A stretch of DNA of 50,244 nt from Ralstonia sp. TCR112 (GCF_007997035.1 NZ_VOSS01000053.1:1-50244); one strand, 5' to 3'. Counted from the stretch's first letter, positions 17,128 through 26,472 are shown. The notes: generated from the letters alone by a model not told the origin. Translations and numbers: made by a program.

Positions 17128-17688
17128 ATGTTCGGCGATATCACGCGTTTTCTGCTCGACACGATCTTCTCGCTCTTTGGCGCGGCTCTGCTGCTGCGCG
17201 CCTGGACGCAAGCGGTGCGGCTGTCACCGCGCAATCCGCTGTCGCAGGCCATCTTCCAGCTGACCGGCTGGCTGGTGCACCCGCTGCGCCGGGTGATTCC
17301 GGCCACGGGCTATATCGACTGGTCGTCGCTGGTGGCGGCTTACCTCACGGCGCTTGTCTATCTGTTCCTGCTGCTCGCCTCGGTGGGCTTGAGCCCGGTG
17401 GCGCTTGTGCCGATGGGCTTTGTGGCCGCGCTGTTCACCGTGCTGAAGTGGGCGTTCAACGTGCTGGTGTGGGTGACCATTGCGTCGGCCGTGCTGTCGT
17501 GGATGGGGCCGGCGTCGCCCATGGGCGCGGTGCTCAATACGCTGGTCGACCCGCTCTTGCGCCCGATCCGTCGCGTGGTGCCGCCGCTGGGCGGGCGCCT
17601 CGATCTGTCTCCGCTGATCCTGCTGGTGATCGCGCAGGTGATCGTGATCGCGCTGTCGCATCTTTCGCTGTCACCGCTGTTCATGTGA
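17128..17688 (+). CDS. YggT family membrane protein
   Basis: A 186-aa inner-membrane protein made of two YGGT modules, each with a pair of hydrophobic helices and a PLRRxIP-type motif (HPLRRVIPATG near 51 and DPLLRPIRRVVPPLGG near 137). Length is normal for beta-proteobacteria. AGGAG lies upstream of the ATG at 17128. The family is widespread and has been linked to osmotic tolerance and membrane organisation; molecular function is unclear. A long open extension upstream is antisense to the PEBP gene and is not used. Confidence 0.87.
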   Translation: MFGDITRFLLDTIFSLFGAALLLRAWTQAVRLSPRNPLSQAIFQLTGWLVHPLRRVIPATGYIDWSSLVAAYLTALVYLFLLLASVGLSPVALVPMGFVAALFTVLKWAFNVLVWVTIASAVLSWMGPASPMGAVLNTLVDPLLRPIRRVVPPLGGRLDLSPLILLVIAQVIVIALSHLSLSPLFM

Positions 17689-17760
17689 GCGCGGCACGCG
17701 CTTTGCTCAACTGAGGGATATGCCGGCCGCTGCATCTGGCCGGCGACTCAGGAGGACATC

Positions 17761-17943
17761 ATGAATGCATGGAAGACAGCGCTGATATGCGCACTTGCCG
17801 CGCTGGCGCCCACGCTCACGGCGTGTACGGCCGGTGGCGCGGTGGCAGGCGGTGTGGCCGGCCACGAAATGACGCACAGCACGGCCGGGACGATCGGGGG
17901 TGCCGCAGCCGGCGCCGTCATCGGCCACGAGCTGAGCAAGTAA
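17761..17943 (+). CDS. Small glycine-zipper lipoprotein
   Basis: A 60-aa protein with a lipoprotein signal (hydrophobic stretch ending LTAC, so Cys22 would be lipidated), followed by a glycine-zipper repeat (GGAVAGGVAGH and GTIGGAAAGAVIGH). Such short proteins are usually attached to the outer membrane and are often stress-related. It has a strong AGGAGG site and ends just before a clear terminator. Function unknown. Confidence 0.75.
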   Translation: MNAWKTALICALAALAPTLTACTAGGAVAGGVAGHEMTHSTAGTIGGAAAGAVIGHELSK

Positions 17944-17955
17944 GCAACACACCAC

Positions 17956-17980
17956 AGCGGCTGACCAGCCGCTTTTTTTC
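17956..17980 (+). terminator. Rho-independent terminator
   Basis: AGCGGCT (17956-17962), a GACC loop and AGCCGCT (17967-17973) are followed by a run of seven T. It closes the glycine-zipper gene and lies just before the end of the convergent regulator gene. Confidence 0.88.
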
Positions 17981-17983
17981 TTT

Positions 17984-18961
17984 TCAGGCTTGCGCAAACA
18001 AGGCGCGGTAAGCGCTGGGCGACGTGTGATACGTCCGGCTGAAATGCTGCCGCAGCGATACCGCGCTGCCAAATCCCGCCAGTTGCGCAATCGCTTCGAC
18101 CGGCTGGCGCGTGGTCTCCAGCATGCGCTGCGCATAGGCCAGACGCTGCCCCAGCAACCATTGACCGACGGTGGTTCCCGTCAGCTCACGGAAGCGCCGC
18201 GTGAAATTGCGTCGGCTCATGGCCGCGCGCTCGGCGAGCGAATCGAGCGAATGCGGCAGCGCCAGGTTGGTCACGGTCCAGTTCAGCAGATCCGACAGGC
18301 GGTCGCCGCCCGGGGCATCATGCAGCGGTTGCTCGATGTACTGCGCCTGGCCGCCCTGCCGGTGCGGCGCAACCACCAGCCGCCGTGCAATGCGGTTGGC
18401 CACCTCCGCACCATGCCAACGGCGCACGAGATGCAGGCAGCAGTCCAGCCCAGCGGCCGTGCCTGCGGAGGTCACAAGACGGCCGTGCGCCGCGTCCAGA
18501 TAGAGCACATCCGGCACCAGCTTCACACGCGGGTAGCGCTGCGAAAACGCATCGGCGGCGCTCCAATGCGTCGTCGCCTCATGGCCGTCGAGCACGCCCG
18601 CTTCGGCCAGCACAAACGCGCCCAGGCACAGCCCGACCACCGTTGCACCGCGCGCGTAGGCATCGCGCACCGCATTCACCATGGCTGCGGGGGGCCGCTC
18701 GTCCGTATCACGCCATGACGGCACGATCAGCACGTCGGCGCGGGCGGCATCTTCGAGTGTGAAATCCGTCTGCACGGCAAACCCCGCCGTGGTGCGCAGG
18801 CCGCCCTTCCTCGCGGGCTCGCCGGCGCAGATCCGCAGGTTGTAGGACGGCAGTCCTGCCCAGACGCGGTCTTCAAACACAAGACATGGCACGGACAGGT
18901 GAAACGGGCTGATGTCGTTGAATGCCAGAACGGCGATTTCCTGGGGCTGCAGCGTTTGCAT
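17984..18961 (-). CDS. GlxA-type AraC family regulator
   Basis: A 325-aa regulator. An N-terminal DJ-1/PfpI-like domain (about residues 8-190, with the elbow-like VVGLCLGAFVLAEAG) is joined to a C-terminal AraC double helix-turn-helix (about 222-320, SLDSLAERAAMSRRNFTRRF and AIAQLAGFGSAVSLRQHF). I start at the ATG 18959-18961, which has GGAG five bases upstream, rather than a GTG 17 codons earlier with no site. It is divergent from a cysteine-hydrolase gene, and such pairs usually act together, so it probably activates that gene in response to a small nitrogen compound. The ligand is unknown. Confidence 0.86.
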   Translation of the reverse strand: MQTLQPQEIAVLAFNDISPFHLSVPCLVFEDRVWAGLPSYNLRICAGEPARKGGLRTTAGFAVQTDFTLEDAARADVLIVPSWRDTDERPPAAMVNAVRDAYARGATVVGLCLGAFVLAEAGVLDGHEATTHWSAADAFSQRYPRVKLVPDVLYLDAAHGRLVTSAGTAAGLDCCLHLVRRWHGAEVANRIARRLVVAPHRQGGQAQYIEQPLHDAPGGDRLSDLLNWTVTNLALPHSLDSLAERAAMSRRNFTRRFRELTGTTVGQWLLGQRLAYAQRMLETTRQPVEAIAQLAGFGSAVSLRQHFSRTYHTSPSAYRALFAQA

Positions 18962-19095
18962 ACGGGCTCCGCGCTTTGGCCCGATTCTTTCGATAAACGT
19001 CTTCCGGGCCACTGTCGGGAAGGATAGCCATCCGCCAAGATGCTGTCCACGGGCTCACGCAAATGCCCGATCCAACCGACCTTGAGGAGTCAGCC

Positions 19096-19755
19096 ATGAC
19101 CACGAACAACGCCCCGAAGCGCGCCTTGATCGTCATCGATGTCCAGAACGAATATTTCACCGGCGGCCTGCCGATCGAGTATCCGGACCCGCAGCAGACC
19201 GTCGCCAACATCGGTGTCGCCATGGATGCGGCACGCGAGGCGGGCATTCCGGTGATCGTCGTGCAGCAGACCTCGCCGGCTAGTTCTCCGCTGTTTGCCA
19301 TCGACACCGACGGCTGGCAACTGCACCCGGTGGTGGCATCACGCCCGCATGACCACTATCTGCGCAAGCTGCTGCCCAGCGCCTATCCGGAGACGGACCT
19401 GGCGCAATGGCTGGAAGCGCGTGGCATCGATACGCTCACCGTGGTCGGCTACATGACGCACAACTGCGATGCGTCGACGATCAATCACGCCCTGCACAAC
19501 GGCACGGCGGTGGAGTTCCTGCATGACGCGTCGGGCGCGGTGCCGTATCAAAACCAGGCCGGCTTTGCGAGCGCGGAAGAGATCCACCGCGTGTTCAGCG
19601 TGGTGCTGCAATCGCGCTTTGCGGCGGTGATGTCGACCCAGGAATGGGTGCACAGCGTGAAGACCGGTGCGGCGCCGGTGCGCGACAACATCTACAAGTC
19701 GAATCAACGGGCGCGCGGGCTGCTCAAGGACCAGGTGGCACAGCAGGCAGCGTGA
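19096..19755 (+). CDS. Isochorismatase-like cysteine hydrolase
   Basis: A 219-aa cytosolic hydrolase of the isochorismatase/nicotinamidase fold. The catalytic triad is visible: Asp15 in VIDVQNEY, Lys91 in LRKLLPS and Cys124 in MTHNCDAS, followed by the structural cis-peptide region VGYMTHN. The start has GAGGAG upstream. Members hydrolyse amides such as nicotinamide, carbamoyl compounds, or isochorismate; the substrate here cannot be told. It is divergent from the GlxA-type regulator with 134 bases between the starts. Confidence 0.86.
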   Translation: MTTNNAPKRALIVIDVQNEYFTGGLPIEYPDPQQTVANIGVAMDAAREAGIPVIVVQQTSPASSPLFAIDTDGWQLHPVVASRPHDHYLRKLLPSAYPETDLAQWLEARGIDTLTVVGYMTHNCDASTINHALHNGTAVEFLHDASGAVPYQNQAGFASAEEIHRVFSVVLQSRFAAVMSTQEWVHSVKTGAAPVRDNIYKSNQRARGLLKDQVAQQAA

Positions 19756-19759
19756 CCGT

Positions 19760-20290
19760 TCAGCCGGCCGCGGCCTCGTCGGCCGGCAGAAACCCGCGGA
19801 ACGACACTTCCACCTGCTCCACCATCGACGCCGATGTGGCTTCGCGCAGGGCCGCCAGCAATGCATCGAACGCGCTTTCCACTGAGGCGCGGTCGGTGGC
19901 CTCCACCAGGCGCTGGCGGATCGGATGCTCGGCCGAGCTGAATGTGCGCGCCGCAATGTCCATGAGATACATGCGCGCCGCCGCCAGCGAACGCTTGCGC
20001 GCCGGTCCAGCCGGCTTGGGTGTCGCAGGCTGCGGCGCGTCCACTTGAACGAAGACGGGCTCACCGGCTGCATCGGTTGCGCGCTGAATGAAGCCTGCGT
20101 GCATCAGCTCGAACACGGCCTGCGCTTCGAGGCCGAGCTGGCCGGCACGTACGGCAAGGTCCTCGCCCGTGACTTGCCCGTCCACCATGATGAGCAACGC
20201 GCGGCTTGAACGGCTGAGCGCGCCCCCGCGCGTGGCGATTTCACGTCGCCCTGCGTCAGTCTTTTCGAATCGTGCAGACAACCCCTGCAT
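19760..20290 (-). CDS. Uncharacterised 176-aa protein
   Basis: I do not recognise this protein. It has an N-terminal region (about 25-90) that could form a small winged-helix-like fold (LIMVDGQVTGEDLAVRAGQLGLEAQAVFELMHAGFIQ), a Pro/Ala linker near 86-98 and a helical C-terminal part. There is no signal peptide or membrane segment. The start codon has a G-rich stretch upstream. It is convergent with the cysteine hydrolase (4-base gap). Codon use matches the neighbours, so it is probably a real gene with a possible regulatory role. Confidence 0.65.
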   Translation of the reverse strand: MQGLSARFEKTDAGRREIATRGGALSRSSRALLIMVDGQVTGEDLAVRAGQLGLEAQAVFELMHAGFIQRATDAAGEPVFVQVDAPQPATPKPAGPARKRSLAAARMYLMDIAARTFSSAEHPIRQRLVEATDRASVESAFDALLAALREATSASMVEQVEVSFRGFLPADEAAAG

Positions 20291-20590
20291 GGCAGCCCCC
20301 GTCTTCCCCCGAAGATCGGCACAACATAGGGCGGGTTGTTTGCAGAATCGTGAAACCGCAAGCCCTCCCCCACCAACCGGGGGAGCGGCAAACGCTTGCG
20401 CTCAGGCAAGTGTCAGCAACTCCAAACACCCTTTCCGAAAGCAGGGCTGATAACACTCGCTATTGCCTGCGCCTTCTTCCGGCTCTACCATGCGTTGTTA
20501 CCGGTACCAAAATTCCATCCCAGGCTTCCGGAAAGCGCCGCACCGATTCCCCGCAGAGGGAACCCTGTTCCACATAACAACCGAGACACC
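20291..20590. other. 300-bp intergenic region before xylD
   Basis: This gap separates the uncharacterised 176-aa gene (minus) from xylD (plus). It holds the LacI-type operator described separately, and the xylD promoter must lie nearby. Only fragmentary open frames are present and I see no gene. The GGGAGAGGG-like richness near 20370 gave no clear hairpin. Confidence 0.5.
20496..20509 (+). promoter_or_regulatory. LacI/GntR-type operator upstream of xylD
   Basis: TGTTACC-GGTACCA is an imperfect 14-base palindrome (6 of 7 arm positions) centred on CCGG. It closely resembles the TGTTACCGGTAACA sites of gluconate-repressor type LacI proteins. It lies about 80 bases before the xylD start. The LacI gene that follows xylD has the matching KMTVSR recognition helix, so repression of xylD by that protein is a good inference. 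Confidence 0.6.
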
Positions 20591-22375
20591 ATGCCCGCCC
20601 AACCTCCACGCCGACTGCGCAGCCAGCTCTGGTTCGACGACCCGAGCCACGCAGACATGACCGCCCTCTACGTCGAACGCTTCATGAACTACGGCCTGAC
20701 GCGCGAAGAGTTGCAGTCGGGCCGGCCGATCATCGGGATCGCGCAGACGGGAAGCGATCTGGCGCCATGCAACCGGCACCACATTGAGCTGGCGCAGCGG
20801 GTGAAGGCCGGCATACGCGACGCGGGCGGCATTCCGATGGAGTTTCCGGTTCACCCGCTGGCCGAGCAGAGCCGCCGGCCGACCGCCGCGCTCGATCGCA
20901 ATCTGGCCTATCTCGGCCTGGTCGAGATCCTGCACGGCTTCCCGCTCGACGGCGTTGTGCTGACCACCGGGTGCGACAAGACCACGCCCGCCTGCCTGAT
21001 GGCCGCCGCCACGGTGGACCTGCCGGCCATCGTCCTGTCTGGCGGGCCGATGCTTGACGGCTGGCACGAAGGCAAACGGGTCGGCTCCGGCACCGTCATC
21101 TGGCATGCGCGCAACCGGCTGGCTGCCGGCGACATCGACTACGAAGGCTTCATGGAGCTGACCACCGCGTCGTCGCCGTCGATCGGCCACTGCAACACGA
21201 TGGGCACGGCGCTGTCGATGAACAGCCTGGCCGAAGCGCTGGGCATGTCGCTGCCAGGGTGCGCCAGCATTCCGGCGGCGTATCGCGAGCGCGGGCAGAT
21301 GGCCTATGCCACCGGCAAGCGCATCGTCGACCTCGTGCGTGAAGACATCCGCCCCTCGACGATCATGACGCGCGCGGCATTCGAGAACGCCATCATGGTG
21401 GCTTCGGCGCTTGGTGCGTCGACCAACTGCCCGCCGCACCTCATCGCAATCGCGCGCCACATGGGCGTGGAACTGAGCCTTGAAGACTGGCAACGCCACG
21501 GAGAATCGGTGCCGCTGCTGGTGAACTGCATGCCGGCCGGCGAATATCTGGGGGAGAGCTTTCACCGCTCCGGCGGCGTGCCCGCCGTGTTGCGCCAGTT
21601 GGACGCGGGCGGGTTGCTGCGGCGCGATTGCCGCACCGTGTCTGGCCGCACGATCGGCGCGATTGCCGATGCCGCGCCCGACGCCGACCGCGATGTCATC
21701 TTCCCTGTGGACGCGCCGCTCAAGCATCGCGCGGGCTTCATCGTCCTGTCGGGCAATTTCTTTGACAGCGCCATCATGAAAATGTCAGTGGTAGGCGAGG
21801 CATTCCGGCAGACCTACCTGAGCGAGCCCGGCGCGGAAAACGTCTTCGAGACGCGCGCAATCGTCTTCGATGGCCCAGAGGACTATCACGCCCGCATCAA
21901 CGATCCGGCGCTGGCGATTGACGAGCGCTGCATCCTCGTCATCCGCGGCTGCGGAACGGTCGGTTATCCGGGCAGCGCGGAGGTTGTCAACATGGCGCCG
22001 CCGGCGGCACTGGTCAAGCAGGGGATCGAATCGCTGCCGTGCATGGGCGATGGCCGGCAGAGCGGCACATCGGCGAGCCCCTCCATTTTGAACATGTCGC
22101 CCGAGGCGGCGGCGGGTGGCGGCCTGGCGCTACTGCGCACGGGCGATCGGATTCGTGTGGACCTCAACGCGCGCAAGGTCGACGTATTGGTCGACGCGGA
22201 AGAGCTTGAGCGCCGGCGTGAAACCGCAACGTTCAGCGTGCCGCAGTCGCAAACGCCTTGGCAGGAAATCTATCGGCAGTTTGTCGGGCAGCTTTCGACG
22301 GGCGGATGCCTGGAGCCGGCAACGCTGTATCTGAACGTGATCGAGACGCGCGGCAATCCGCGGCACTCGCATTGA
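20591..22375 (+). CDS. xylD: D-xylonate dehydratase
   Basis: A 594-aa IlvD/Edd family dehydratase that converts D-xylonate to 2-keto-3-deoxy-D-xylonate in the Weimberg pathway. The [2Fe-2S] ligands Cys60 (SDLAPCNRHH), Cys128 (TTGCDKTTPA) and Cys201 (GHCNTMGTA) are present, with Lys129 as the likely carbamylated Mg ligand. The opening LRSQLWFDDPSHADMTALY and the ending NPRHSH closely resemble Caulobacter XylD. Length is normal. It is separated from the other pathway genes by two regulator genes, and L-arabonate dehydratase is the main alternative, but the linked xyl genes favour xylonate. Confidence 0.9.
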   Translation: MPAQPPRRLRSQLWFDDPSHADMTALYVERFMNYGLTREELQSGRPIIGIAQTGSDLAPCNRHHIELAQRVKAGIRDAGGIPMEFPVHPLAEQSRRPTAALDRNLAYLGLVEILHGFPLDGVVLTTGCDKTTPACLMAAATVDLPAIVLSGGPMLDGWHEGKRVGSGTVIWHARNRLAAGDIDYEGFMELTTASSPSIGHCNTMGTALSMNSLAEALGMSLPGCASIPAAYRERGQMAYATGKRIVDLVREDIRPSTIMTRAAFENAIMVASALGASTNCPPHLIAIARHMGVELSLEDWQRHGESVPLLVNCMPAGEYLGESFHRSGGVPAVLRQLDAGGLLRRDCRTVSGRTIGAIADAAPDADRDVIFPVDAPLKHRAGFIVLSGNFFDSAIMKMSVVGEAFRQTYLSEPGAENVFETRAIVFDGPEDYHARINDPALAIDERCILVIRGCGTVGYPGSAEVVNMAPPAALVKQGIESLPCMGDGRQSGTSASPSILNMSPEAAAGGGLALLRTGDRIRVDLNARKVDVLVDAEELERRRETATFSVPQSQTPWQEIYRQFVGQLSTGGCLEPATLYLNVIETRGNPRHSH

Positions 22376-22396
22376 CGGCGCGCATGAAGCAGCCCG

Positions 22397-23412
22397 CTAT
22401 GCGCTCTCGCGTTCGACCACGCTGAAGTCGATGCGCGAGAGCTTGGGTGCGCCCGTGGCCTCGCCAACGCCCAGCGCATCGAGCAAGACCTCGCCCGTGC
22501 GCAGGCCGATGCCGTAAGCATCGACGGAAATCGTCGTGATGGTCGGATGGCAGCACCACGCGACTTCAAAGTTGCCGAAGCCCGCAACGGCAATGTCGCC
22601 GGGCACGGACATGCCGCGCCGGTGGCATTCCATGATGGCGCCGAATGCGGACATGTCGCTCACGCACATTACGGCATCGGTATCGGGCCACGCTTCCAGC
22701 AAAGCGGCCATCGCGGGGCCGCCGTGGCTCATGGTGATGGGTGATTCGCCCAGGCGGATCACGCGCGGCTCGCCCAGGCCAAGCGCCTTGATTCCGCTGA
22801 CGTATCCACGCATGCGGTCGGTGCCGCGCCGGTCCAGCTCGCTTGCGCCGCACAGGAAGCCGATGCGCCGGTAGCCCCGTTTGTGCAGGTGATGCACCAT
22901 CGCGAGCGATGCCTTGGCGTTCGAGAACCCGACCGCCCTGTCGATCGGGCGCTCAGGCAGATCCCACATCTCCACGATCGGGATCCCGGCGCGCTCCAGC
23001 AGCGCGCGCGTGCCTGCACTGTGGTGGCGTCCGGTCAAGGCAATGCCACGCGGCTGATGGCGCAGCAGCGACTTCACCAGCGCCTCCTCCTGATCGAGGT
23101 GGTAGTCGGTATCACCCAGCAGCAGTTGCAGACCATGCGGCGCAAGCGCATCGCTGAGCCCGCGCACGGTATCGGCAAAGTTGGAACTGGCCAGCGAAGG
23201 CACCAGGGCGGCGACGAATTCCGATCGACCGCTGGACAGCATCCCGCCGCGGCCGTGGCAACGTAGCCGAGCGCGTCGATGGCCTCCTGCACGCGCGCGC
23301 GGGTTTCTGGCGACACGCTGCCGCCTGCCAGCACCCGTGACACGGTCATCTTCGACACGCCGGCAACGCGCGCAACATCGGCCATGCGAGGAGGAGTGGT
23401 GCCGGTGGTCAT
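22397..23412 (-). pseudogene. LacI family repressor, frameshifted
   Basis: The two pieces give a LacI/GalR repressor of about 338 aa. The DNA-binding part (MADVARVAGVSKMTVSRVLAGG) comes from an ATG at 23410-23412, and the ligand-binding part (LVPSLASSNFADTV through FSVVERESA) is in another frame. One base is missing in the CCC run at 23243-23245 on the plus strand; adding it joins YVATAAAG directly to MLSSGRSEF, where the hinge of gluconate-repressor relatives lies. No strong ribosome-binding site was seen. It is convergent with xylD (21-base gap). If functional, it probably represses xylD through the operator at 20496. The break may be a sequencing error. Confidence 0.78.
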
Positions 23413-23497
23413 GAGAAACGCGTACGCGCCAAGGGAAGGAGGAAACAAAAAAGAGGAGTGGCGATCATAGCGGAACCGGCCACGCAGCAGCCCGCCG

Positions 23498-24253
23498 CTA
23501 TGCCTGCGCGAGCGCGCGGCCGATGCGGTCCGCCATGCCTGCAACACCAACGACGAGGCGCTTCTCCCGGCGGGCGTCCAATCGGCTGACCGGCACGCTG
23601 GAACTCACCGCAACGCGCTTGCCGAGCGGCGTCACACCTACAAACGCCGCAAAGCAGGCCAGCCCCGCCACCACCTCCTCGCGCTCCGTCGCCAGGCCCC
23701 GCACGCGAATGCGCTCAAGCTCATCGAGCAAATCGGCGCGGCGCGTGGTGGTGCGCTCCGTCATGGCGGCAAGACGCGCCGGCAGCAGCGCACACACCGC
23801 TTCGTCATCGAGGCTCGCCAGCAGCGCTTTGCCGAGCGCGCAGCAATGGGCCGGCAGGCGCAGGCCAACGTCCGATACTAGGCGAACCGGCCGCGGCGCA
23901 TCCTCCCGGGCGATATAGACGACCTCCGTGCCGTCAAGCACGGCAAGCTGCACGACTTCGTTGTGCGTGGCCACGAAGGCGGCGGATTCGCGCCGGAACG
24001 CGGCCAGCAAGCTGTCGTGGCGGAAATAGGCGTTGCCCAGCTCAAACAACGTCAAGCCGATCAGGTAGCCCTCGGCCCGCTTCTCGATCCAGCGGCGCTT
24101 TTCGAGCGACTCCAGCAGCAGGTACAACGTGCTTCTGGACATACCCGTCGCCTGCGCCAACGCCGCTGGCCGCACAGGAGACGTCGCCGCGCAGAGTATC
24201 TCCAGCACGTCGTGAATGCGCTTGAGCGCTGGCACCTCATAGTCTGTCTTCAC
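23498..24253 (-). CDS. IclR family regulator
   Basis: A 251-aa regulator with an N-terminal winged helix (about residues 8-65, motif ALAQATGMSRSTLYLLLESLEKRRWI) and a C-terminal IclR effector domain (about 80-245, with LPAHCCALGKALLASL). I start at the GTG 24251-24253, which gives the family's normal length; the open frame runs 52 codons further into the intergenic operators. It is divergent from xylX with 139 bases between the starts, which hold several inverted repeats. It probably controls xylX, with a sugar acid or keto acid as effector; this is inferred from position. Confidence 0.85.
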   Translation of the reverse strand: MKTDYEVPALKRIHDVLEILCAATSPVRPAALAQATGMSRSTLYLLLESLEKRRWIEKRAEGYLIGLTLFELGNAYFRHDSLLAAFRRESAAFVATHNEVVQLAVLDGTEVVYIAREDAPRPVRLVSDVGLRLPAHCCALGKALLASLDDEAVCALLPARLAAMTERTTTRRADLLDELERIRVRGLATEREEVVAGLACFAAFVGVTPLGKRVAVSSSVPVSRLDARREKRLVVGVAGMADRIGRALAQA

Positions 24254-24287
24254 TGAAAACCTGCCCTGTTCATGAGTGGCTAGATTG

Positions 24288-24378
24288 TCCAACAGGTTGG
24301 AAATTGCGTCACGTTGTTGGACACCCTGCGTCGCCCTCTCTACGATCACGCGGATTCCCTGGCAACAGGGGTGTCCAA
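24288..24378. promoter_or_regulatory. Cluster of inverted repeats between IclR gene and xylX
   Basis: TCCAAC-AG-GTTGGA (24288-24301) is a perfect palindrome. TTGGACACCC (24317-24326) and GGGTGTCCAA (24369-24378) are perfectly inverted 10-base arms 42 bases apart. All share the TTGGA half-site. This is what a dimeric or tetrameric IclR-type regulator would bind, possibly with DNA looping, to control both divergent genes. Confidence 0.65.
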
Positions 24379-24392
24379 TTGACGGAGCGCAC

Positions 24393-25576
24393 ATGACCGA
24401 CATCGCCAACTACTTGCCGCACGATCTTGAGCATGCAACGCTCGTCGGTCGGGTATGGCGCAGAACGGCCAACGGCGGGGGGCCATCCGTCGTGGTAGTA
24501 CGCAACGGTGTCGTGTTCGACATCACGGAAGCCGTGCCGACCGTGTCAGACCTGTTCGAGCATCCCGACGCACTGGCCGTCGCCCGGCAGGCACCCGGGG
24601 AAAACCTGGGCCGCGTCGAAGCACTCATCGCGCGCTCCATGGCCGCCGATCGTGCAAGCAACGCGCCCACCCTGCTCGCCCCGAATGATCTGCAGGCGAT
24701 CAAGGCCTGCGGCGTGACGTTCGCAGTCAGCCTGATCGAACGTGTGATCGAAGAACAGGCCGGCGGCGACCCGGCCAAGGCGCGCGACGTGCGCGAATCC
24801 ATTGTCGGCGTGGTGGGCTCCGATTTCTCGAAGATCAAGCCCGGCTCCGATGCCGCCATGCGGCTCAAGGAAGAACTGCAGCGCCGGGGCGCGTGGTCGC
24901 AATACATGGAAGTCGGCATCGGCCCCGATGCGGAAGTGTTCTCCAAATCGCAGCCGATGTCGCAGTCGGGTTCGGGGCCGATGTGGGCCTGCATCCGGCC
25001 TCGCGCTGGAACAACCCGGAGCCCGAGATCGTGCTGGCGGTCAGCAGCGCCGGGCATGTCGTGGGAGCGGCGCTCGGCAACGACGTGAACCTGCGCGACA
25101 TCGAAGGGCGCTCGGCGCTGCTGCTGGGCAAATGCAAGGACAACAACGGCTCCTGCGCCATCGGCCCGTTCGTGCGCCTGTTTGACGAGCACTTCACGAT
25201 CGACACGATTCGCACGACGCAGGTATCGCTGCGCGTTGAGGGCGCCGACGACGGCTTCGTGCTCGACGGCGTGAGCCATATGAGCGAGATCAGCCGTGAC
25301 CCGCTCGACCTCGTCGCCCAGACCTGTGGGCCGCACCATCAGTATCCGGACGGCTTCATGCTGTTCCTCGGCACGATGTTCTCGCCGATCAAGGACCGCG
25401 ACGCGCCGGGCGCCGGCTTTACGCACCACCTCGGCGACCGCGTGACGATCAGCGCCCCACCCCTCGGCGCGCTGGTCAACACGGTCCGCCTGTCGACGGA
25501 GATCGCACCGTGGACGTTCGGTGTGCGCGCCCTGTATCGCAACCTGGCGGCACGCGGGCTCGTCCGTCAGGACTGA
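24393..25576 (+). pseudogene. xylX: 2-keto-3-deoxy-D-xylonate dehydratase, frameshifted
   Basis: The two pieces give a 394-aa fumarylacetoacetate-hydrolase family protein that aligns from memory with Caulobacter XylX along its whole length. Examples are ACGVTFAVSLIERVIEEQ, WNNPEPEIVLA (metal ligand ExE), ALGNDVNLRDIEGRSALLLG and FLGTMFSPIKDRDAPGAGFTHHLGDRV. XylX makes alpha-ketoglutarate semialdehyde from 2-keto-3-deoxy-xylonate. One base is missing next to 24962; adding a G gives MSAVGFGADVGL. The start ATG has GGAG upstream. Its 3' end overlaps the convergent xylC by 10 bases. The frameshift may be a sequencing error. Confidence 0.82.
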
Positions 25577-26472
25577 TCGGTCTTCGCTGCGGAAAAGTCC
25601 ACGGCACATTCCGTGGACGGGAGCCCCTTGACCGGCGCGCGAAACGCGAACAAGCCGCCGGCAAGCGGCTCCTTCTCCAACGCCTGTTCCATCAGGCCCT
25701 TTCGTGCGGTGGTTGCATAGACGGTCTGCAAGTCGTCGCCGCCGAACGCGAGCTTGGTGATGTTGGAACACGGAAAGGCGACGCGCCCGACGCATCGGCC
25801 GTCCGGTGAGAACCGCTCGATCCGGCCTCCGCCAAACAACGCGATCCACACGCACCCTTCTTCATCGACAGCCATGCCGTCGGGGTAGCCGGCGCCTTCG
25901 ATTGTGGTGAAGACGCGCTTGCGTTCCAGGCTGCCGTCGTCCCCGAGGTCGAAGGCGTAAACCACGCGCTGCAAGGTATCTGTGTGATACAGCGTGCGAC
26001 CGTCCGGGCTCGCGGTCGGGCCGTTCGTGATGACGTAGCCCGAATCGCGCACGCTGAGCCGGCCATCCCGACCGACGCGGTAGAGCTGCCCGCTCGCCTC
26101 GCGCTCCCCATCGTCCATCGAGCCGAACCACAGCGCCCCGGTGCGATCGACATAGCCGTCGTTCAGGCGGTTTCCCGGCCGATCGGTTTCGACGGGCAGC
26201 ATGCGGCTGAAGGTACCGCTTGCGAAATCGAACCGGTAGAGACCGCCCTGCACGCCGCAGACCCAGCTGCCGTCAACGCAGGGCAGCGCAAAGCCGATCT
26301 GGCCGGGCGCGACCCAACTGCGGCGCACATCGGTATCCGGGTCATAGCGATAGAGCCGCCGGCCCTTGATATCGACAAAGACCACGCAGCGCGACGCGGC
26401 GTGCCACACCGCGCCTTCCCCCAGCGTGGCACCGATGCGCCAGACGCATTCCGGATTGATGGGCGCGATCAT
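25567..26472 (-). CDS. xylC: Xylono-1,4-lactonase, SMP-30 family
   Basis: A 301-aa six-bladed beta-propeller lactonase of the SMP-30/gluconolactonase family that opens D-xylono-lactone to xylonate. Metal-ligand candidates are Glu19 (LGEGAVW), Asn150 (VITNGPTAS) and Asp198 (GYPDGMAVD), with the substrate region GNRLNDGYVD near 100-109. The start ATG overlaps the stop of the upstream dehydrogenase as ATGA, so the two pathway steps are translationally coupled. It is the last gene of the minus-strand operon xylF-xylG-xylH-xylB-xylC. Length is normal. Confidence 0.88.
   Translation of the reverse strand: MIAPINPECVWRIGATLGEGAVWHAASRCVVFVDIKGRRLYRYDPDTDVRRSWVAPGQIGFALPCVDGSWVCGVQGGLYRFDFASGTFSRMLPVETDRPGNRLNDGYVDRTGALWFGSMDDGEREASGQLYRVGRDGRLSVRDSGYVITNGPTASPDGRTLYHTDTLQRVVYAFDLGDDGSLERKRVFTTIEGAGYPDGMAVDEEGCVWIALFGGGRIERFSPDGRCVGRVAFPCSNITKLAFGGDDLQTVYATTARKGLMEQALEKEPLAGGLFAFRAPVKGLPSTECAVDFSAAKTDQS

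Noticed and set aside
16951-17211. Long 87-codon N-terminal extension of the PEBP protein
   Set aside because: It would bury the signal peptide and overlap the yggT start; the TTG with GAGGAG explains the protein better.
25567-25576. 10-base convergent overlap of xylX and xylC as a regulatory device
   Set aside because: Short convergent overlaps are common in compact genomes and nothing else points to antisense control.
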